DNA of 64,000 bases, taken from contig JAGTJL010000003.1 in assembly GCA_020746875.1 (NCBI GenBank), forward strand, positions 3,100,001-3,164,000. The letters run 5' to 3'. Source of the DNA: Rhexocercosporidium sp. MPI-PUGE-AT-0058 (Eukaryota > Ascomycota > Leotiomycetes > Helotiales). The position numbers were made by a program, and so were the translations under genes. Positions 58,667 through 64,000 of the stretch are shown one piece after another. The notes under the pieces were generated by a model. It was not told the DNA's origin. It saw nothing but the letters and a program-made list of their open reading frames with translations, and did not search any database. Each line of letters opens with the position of its first letter. Position 1 is the first letter of the stretch.

Positions 58667-60187
58667 CTAATTCTCAGCGTTAGGGTCACGAACCCTTGGA
58701 AGCTCCACCACTGAGAGGCGCCAACTATCGTCCTCCCATATATATGGTATCTCCAGACCGCGAGTATCAAATTTGCTATCGGTCGGAGCTTCCACCATCA
58801 CCCTATCGGTTGGAACAAGCTCGATGGGATTCTTACCCCCGTCGCAGATGTACTTCTCGATCCTTGGCTTCAGATAATCCGTGTATGCCGTTCTCGGAAT
58901 TTCCATACGTGGATTTGAGACTTTCCATGCTTCGTTTCGACCATTTGCCAGGATCCCACCAAATCTCACCCGCTCCAGTGAGAGTGAGGTACGGAGAAAT
59001 TCGATCATGTCGAGCCAGGAACCCACTTCTTCGTTTCCCTTGCGATCTTCAATGGCTTCTTCGTCTGGCGTAGTGTTAACGCTGTCGCCGGGATGAAGAA
59101 GAATGTCCTTTAATTCCAAAGACCGCAATGATTTATTATGACGTTCCAGAAAGTCTCGCACTTCAGAATCAGGTGTGGCAAGGTGCTGAAGGGAAACGTG
59201 CTTTAGGTGCTCCCAGCATTGATCTTGCGCAACAATATCTGAAAGCTGGACATATCGACGGGACCGATAAGAAGCAGAGTCCAGGGAATTGAAAGAAAGT
59301 GCCAAATGCTGTAGTAATGGAGCTTCGACAAGGATACGCTTGAGGCAAGGACTATCCATCATGAAGCACATTTCGAACTGCAAATCGATCGCAGCGAGAT
59401 TTGGTAGAACCATCGACTTTGGATTAGCCCTGCGGCCAATGGAATTCCACGCCGTCAAATCCATGTCGGCGGCTTTGATCTTCTTCACGTAATCTGTGCG
59501 ACCTGCGGCATGTGCTGCCTTCAGGAGTGTCCAGAATGAATCTTCCTGGTTTCCTTGTTTCCTAGTTCGACGCCTCTTGCCGGGGAGTTTTTCGTTTGCA
59601 ACAGTATTGATCTCCCACGCGGATAGGTCACCTCCAGCATATATATGCAGTTCTCCACGGGCAAAAAGGTCATATTGCAGACCATTAAGCATAGGAAGCT
59701 TACTCATGATATCGATGAGCATCTCCAACTCCAACGACGAGCTGAGAGCCTCCAAGTCTGCAACACGTGCAAGCCAGTTCTCAAACATAGGCCTGAGACG
59801 TTCTTCAGGGAGTTTGGAAAGCCGTAAGCCACGTTCCAAGTCGTACACTTTCCACGCTTCAAACATATCAATTGAACCATTTGACATTTCCACAACCAAT
59901 TTGCTGGTATTCTTCATCCTCCACGGATCGTAACTGATAACACGAACATGATGGCAAAGTGAGGTGTCATTTGCAATGCTTTGGAGGTGTCTGAAACTTT
60001 CGATTCCGACCCTGAGATATGCAATCCTGAAAAGGAAAGCAGACGCAATTGGGTTGAAATTCTTTGACGTGAGCCTGACATTCTTGAGCTGCTGACGAGG
60101 AAGATGCGAGCAAATGGCGGTGAGAATTTCAGGCGGCAGGCTCGCGATTTGAGGAGACCCCATGGCCTTGAATATGTGCTGGAACAA
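58667..60187 (-). CDS. F-box protein
   Basis: A single exon of 506 residues. The F-box lies near the N-terminus at about 15-60 (IASLPPEILTAICSHLPRQQ followed by LKNVRLTSKNF), and the rest has Leu-rich spacing like many fungal F-box proteins (for example LKHVSLQHLATPDSEV and LRSLELKDILLHPGD). F-box proteins bind Skp1 and bring targets to SCF ubiquitin ligases; the target here is unknown. A second in-frame ATG at 60163 precedes GSPQIASLPPE and may be the real start. Fungal genomes carry many such lineage-specific copies. Confidence 0.9.
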   Translation of the reverse strand: MFQHIFKAMGSPQIASLPPEILTAICSHLPRQQLKNVRLTSKNFNPIASAFLFRIAYLRVGIESFRHLQSIANDTSLCHHVRVISYDPWRMKNTSKLVVEMSNGSIDMFEAWKVYDLERGLRLSKLPEERLRPMFENWLARVADLEALSSSLELEMLIDIMSKLPMLNGLQYDLFARGELHIYAGGDLSAWEINTVANEKLPGKRRRTRKQGNQEDSFWTLLKAAHAAGRTDYVKKIKAADMDLTAWNSIGRRANPKSMVLPNLAAIDLQFEMCFMMDSPCLKRILVEAPLLQHLALSFNSLDSASYRSRRYVQLSDIVAQDQCWEHLKHVSLQHLATPDSEVRDFLERHNKSLRSLELKDILLHPGDSVNTTPDEEAIEDRKGNEEVGSWLDMIEFLRTSLSLERVRFGGILANGRNEAWKVSNPRMEIPRTAYTDYLKPRIEKYICDGGKNPIELVPTDRVMVEAPTDSKFDTRGLEIPYIWEDDSWRLSVVELPRVRDPNAEN

Positions 60188-60626
60188 TGGTATTCTGAAT
60201 AGACGATGTGCTTGGATTTATAATCCCATGGGAAAGGGGCGTGATCTTTCTTTCTTCTTGATAGTGTTGATGAAAACAAGATGGAGAGAAGTTGAAACAG
60301 AGTTCAGCTTGACCTGGTTACTAAGCTTCTAGCGTGGAGATGTGGATGCGGGGTTAGTTTGGGAACATGTGTGTCTGTTGCACCACCAGCACTTAACATT
60401 CATACACTTCATAGTCTGCATAAATTATTTTCAGCAAGAAGTCCTGTTGAAAAAGGTGGTTTGAAAGTCGCTGGCTTTAGATGTCTTTTGCCAGGACATA
60501 CAGTCTGATAACGCTCGGAGGATTGTCCAAGAATCCTCAAATAAATACAAATAATCAATTCCTCACGTATCTTACAGAGACTCTTTACCTTTCCCTCTCG
60601 AGAGGAATTCATGATTCCAAAACCGT
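60188..60626. other. Intergenic, 0.44 kb
   Basis: Upstream region of the F-box gene and 3' flank of the GMFxN-repeat gene. No gene seen. Confidence 0.4.
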
Positions 60627-61184
60627 TTAATCTACTCCAAAAGTCAGGTTTGAATTCAACTCAGAAAACACGAGAGAAATCAAAAGTAACGTACCAGATC
60701 CGGGAACAAATGACTGCTTCGCCTTGTGCAACATGCCCTTCACACCTTTCTCCTTCTTCGCATTCTCGCCGGCTTCAAATTCTCTATTGCCATCTCCAGA
60801 GTTATCAAACATTCCAGCTCCGCCACCGGTACGGGTTTCAGATGCTCCAGAATTGTCAAACATGCCCGCATTATTGCCAGGGCGAGTCTCGGCTCCACCA
60901 CTTCCGGCGGTGCGGTATTCACCATCAGAAGTATTGCTGAACATCCCGGCACCGGCCGCACCGCTACGTGAAGCTGCCTCTGACGTGTTGTTGAACATAC
61001 CAGCTTTTCCCCCATTGCCAGATCGATTAGCTCCGTCGGAGGCGTTGCTAGATATGCCTTCATCAGGACGGCGTCCACCATCTTGGGCTACTGAGTCTCC
61101 TGAGTTGTTGAACATGCCTCCCTCGCTTGTCTCGGCTGGTGAACGACGGTTCCCGTCAGAGTCGTTATCAAACATTCCGGACAT
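60627..61184 (-). CDS. GMFxN-repeat protein
   Basis: Exon 61184-60695, followed by a tiny second exon 60631-60627, gives 164 residues. The protein is built from seven imperfect repeats of about 18-27 residues, most starting GMFDN, GMFNN or GMFSN followed by a Ser/Gly/Asn/Arg-rich stretch; one copy reads ISSN. It ends in a basic segment KKEKGVKGMLHKAKQSFVPGS. There is no signal peptide or membrane segment, so a cytosolic, mostly disordered protein is likely. The 63-nt intron (GTACGT donor, CTGAC branch, GTAG acceptor) has no stop and is a multiple of three, so a retained intron would give a 185-residue form with a hydrophobic tail ending at the same stop codon. Function unknown. Confidence 0.75.
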   Translation of the reverse strand: MSGMFDNDSDGNRRSPAETSEGGMFNNSGDSVAQDGGRRPDEGISSNASDGANRSGNGGKAGMFNNTSEAASRSGAAGAGMFSNTSDGEYRTAGSGGAETRPGNNAGMFDNSGASETRTGGGAGMFDNSGDGNREFEAGENAKKEKGVKGMLHKAKQSFVPGSGTLLLISLVFSELNSNLTFGVD

Positions 61185-63241
61185 ATTGAATTGTGATAGA
61201 GTTAAGAGAGGAATTCGAATTGATCTCTCGTCGAAGTTTATTGAGTGGTATAGTATGTTGAAACTCGACAATTGGCAATCAAATGGTGTTAAATGCGGGG
61301 GAACTTCATTCACGCTTGACGTCACCCCACTCCGAGCGGGCCAGCGGCAGACATGAAACTAAATATTGACTTCGCTACCAAGATCTTCGTCTGTTTGGTG
61401 TGTCGAATATCGAGCTAATTGTACAAGCAAAAGGCAGATGGAGGTTTTCACAAGCTACAAATGTGGGGTACATCGGTGGTGGAGTTTCCCACTGGTACAT
61501 CTCTACCCATTGTATACAGTAGCTTCAAGCCAAATCCAGAGAATATCCTGAATGAGCCAAATATTCTTCAATAGTTGTGGGGGTTTGTGCTTTTGTCTGT
61601 CAAAGGGGAGGATGCTCAGCGAGAACTTCTTGACCTTTTCTGGACGCTCAACCACTTTTGCCACTTCAATGTTTACACACCAAGAGGAATCCCTACAGCC
61701 TTAAATTCCTCTACGCTTGTATATCTTAAGACTCCAATAGACCAGACTTTTTCGATGATGCATTGGTGTAAATACTGAGGCTTACTTTTGCGTGACAAGA
61801 ATACTCTGAACACAATTAAGAGTACAGTGCACGACCACATACTAACATCATACAAGCCTATCTCTGACAATTTACGGTCCTTTACCCTTTTAGAGGTATT
61901 GTGAGACTAACCATCTGTATTTCTATTGTTATATTCTCCAGATCCTGAATGGGTCATGAACGGGCAGCAGATTACGGGGCCCCTGCTCCAACCGAGTAAC
62001 ACGTTGCATTCCTTTCTGACAGGGCGAATACCCCAGATTTTGCCATCACAAAGAATCAAATAATCCAGATCCCATAATTCGGTGTCTGTTGTCTGCGAAC
62101 TGCCAATCTGAGTCGTAGTCTTGAAGCGTACGCTGTTTTTCGCGGTCATGTGAGATGGCATCTTGGGGTGCAGGTCTACTTCCGTCCTGAAAACACTGTC
62201 TTCTTGGTCATGAGCCTGTTTTCTCATGGAAACTCTCAATTTGAAAATCTTAAACGCTTGCGTCAGCTTCGTAGGTCTTCTCTTGGACCCTTCTCCTTCT
62301 GTCTCTTCATTCCTTACTCGTTTGATAATTGCCGTTTCTATGGTTTACATCAGATGCGTGGTTCTTGTGGAACTACCAAGTGTTGGTCTCTTATATACGA
62401 AAAGAGTAGGCTCGTTCATGAAATAAAGAAGCATCCGAAGTTCTTCCTTGCCATAATACTATAGTCAAAAAAGGCTCCACAAAATTGTTCAACTGATGGA
62501 TGGAAATTCAGGGGTGATCTCGCTTAAATTTATGGAGCTTGCACATCACTGTTTACATTCTCCACCCCTAAACAACAGGCAATGTTGCGGGTCATTAAAC
62601 CGTTGTATTCTGGCCTCGCCAAAACTTCATGGATCATAACCCCGAGAAGAACTTTCAAAGTAGAAAAAATATATGCTGTAAGCCCTGGGAAATGATATCC
62701 GCGGTATGCGAAGGACCTGAAGAATTGGTAATAGTGTGGAAATATTTTGATACAAAAAGGTTTTTCTGCAAAGTTGATAGTACAGTCTGAAAGGAAAGTG
62801 AGAGGAAAAAAGATGCAGAAATTGAGAACATCAACGAGTGAGTGATGCCTAAATGCATCCCAGTCCTCGGCAGGACAGAAGATCTAGCCCACCTTCCCTG
62901 TCTTTACCAAGCGTACAGAATTTATCTCAAAATACCATGACAGCCGCGAAATACTTGACATCGATCCATCTAGTGGATTTCGCAGATGAATGCATCTAGT
63001 AATCGAACACCCATCAATACAAATGATGTCTCCTCGAGTGAAACATATGACTATATCCGCCATGCTATTTTTGCCAGAGCTCCCCCTCAGATGGCAAGAT
63101 CTTCCTTCTTCCTATTATACATCCAAGTAAAATTTATAGTAGCAGCGAGATTCTGGCCAGCAGAATGCAGAACCGCATACAATCGCTTCTCGCTGGAATA
63201 GGCCCCACCACCTGGACTCTCTATCTAGCCGCGAGATGCTG
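61185..63241. other. Intergenic, 2 kb
   Basis: A minus-strand frame at 61907-62239, open further upstream to about 62330 but without an early ATG, includes WDLDYLILCDGKIWGIR and could be a remnant of an unknown gene. Everything else lacks coding signs. Confidence 0.3.
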
Positions 63242-63600
63242 CTAGATTACTGCTGGTGATCTTGCATCTATTGTCAAGGAGCCAGGCCTTAGGCTTTGGT
63301 TGGGCAGGAGCCTCGCTGGGTCTAAGATAGGTTCATCGGTATCGAAGATGGAGAGCGTGCATAGTGTGGATTCAGCGGGGTTAGCGGCGCAGTAGATCCA
63401 GTCCCAGTATAGCTAGTTGTTGATCTCGGGGCCGACGCTGGGATTGAGAACTTCGCGAGTTGCTATATTGTGTGGATCAGTGGTGTTGGTGGGGTCGTTA
63501 GTTGTGCTGTATGTTGTCCAGACATCTTCAGGCCCAGGCACTGGAGTGCTGGCGACAGGGAGGTTAAGATGACGAAGTGAAAGGCTGTGAAGTTGAGCAT
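63242..63600 (-). pseudogene. Remnant of a secreted-protein gene
   Basis: An ATG at 63600 opens a signal-peptide-like stretch (MLNFTAFHFVILTSLSP). One base out of frame, codon-like sequence continues as PVPGPEDVWTTYSTTNDP and later REVLNPSVGPEIN, then a TAG, then LYWDWIYCAANPAES and DTDEPILDPARLLP to a further stop near 63242. This pattern of one frameshift plus nonsense codons suggests a decayed secreted protein of an unknown family. Unrecognised introns are the alternative. Confidence 0.35.
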
Positions 63601-64000
63601 CTTGAAGTTTCTATATGAAATGACTTGGAATGATGATTGCTGGGTATATTCTTTGGTATAAACCAAACTGTATTGTTTTATTGTGTGCTTACTACTTGTA
63701 ATATGTGTACGGGTGAAGAGAAACAGTAGAATTATGTCAGGGGTGTTGGCGATATATGTATGAATAAAGTTTTGGCAGATAAGATAAGTCTTATGACAAT
63801 GTAAAGAAATATTGAAGAGACATTGAAGAGATAGAGAGTGATGTCAATTAGATGGATGACATACTATGCATCTTCATTTGAAAAGCTAGGACTTCGTGGT
63901 TGGAAGCGAATTCCCTTATTTATAAACATCGACAATGTACCAATGCCGCTACCATGTATCTACCTATTTACTCTCAACTCAAGTTGAGTCAACACTCTCC
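63601..64000. other. Window end, no gene seen
   Basis: AT-rich upstream sequence of the remnant at 63600. Nothing supported. Confidence 0.35.

Overview
This window is nuclear DNA of a filamentous ascomycete (Pezizomycotina). The evidence is short introns (mostly 41-100 nt, GT-AG, with branch points such as CTAAC/CTGAC), single genes each with their own promoter on both strands, and families typical of these fungi: HET, fungal-specific transcription factor, CE1 esterases, NmrA-like SDRs and lineage-specific small secreted proteins. A member of the Leotiomycetes is my guess from the overall look of the proteins; the sequence alone does not prove it. All exon coordinates were worked out by hand from reading frames and splice consensus.

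Layout. 0-8 kb holds an M43 metalloprotease with a Cys-rich tail, a tiny Cys-tailed protein, a secreted alpha/beta-hydrolase, an NmrA-like reductase and a CE1 esterase. 10-15 kb holds the Rag GTPase Gtr2 and a protein with an embedded MIF (macrophage migration inhibitory factor) domain. 15-17.5 kb is intergenic and contains a MITE-like inverted-repeat element. 17.5-21 kb holds a second CE1 esterase and an orphan membrane protein. 23.6-28.4 kb holds an NmrA-like gene with a broken 3' end, a mitochondrial-type NAD kinase and an LPA-type acyltransferase; the last two are divergent. 28.7-36 kb is accessory: a HET pseudogene with three in-frame stops, a six-cysteine secreted protein and a fungal transcription factor. 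36.4-43.5 kb holds a DUF89/ARMT1 phosphatase, a low-complexity protein and a class I cAMP phosphodiesterase with a long repeat-rich upstream region. 48-49 kb holds a methyltransferase.

The most unusual region is 50.0-56.7 kb. Five paralogous secreted proteins of about 209-216 residues lie next to one another, one on the minus strand and four on the plus strand. They share a signal peptide, four conserved cysteines, an MC-T/Y-V...KS-x-W core and a YDNxCNxxGxxxHVARN-type motif. I do not recognise the family. Introns differ between copies, and one copy carries a stop at its exon junction that arises whether or not the intron is spliced. This is the best candidate for an undescribed, rapidly evolving secreted (effector-like or antagonism-like) family. 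It is followed by a small caspase-like peptidase gene, an F-box gene and a protein built from GMFxN repeats.

Working logic: the core genes (Gtr2/TORC1 amino-acid signalling, cAMP phosphodiesterase, NAD kinase, acyltransferase, DUF89) are ordinary housekeeping and signalling genes. The stretches between them carry secreted hydrolases for plant or organic matter, fast-evolving secreted proteins and several genes in decay (HET, NmrA-like, one cluster paralogue, and two candidate remnants near 46.3 and 63.4 kb).
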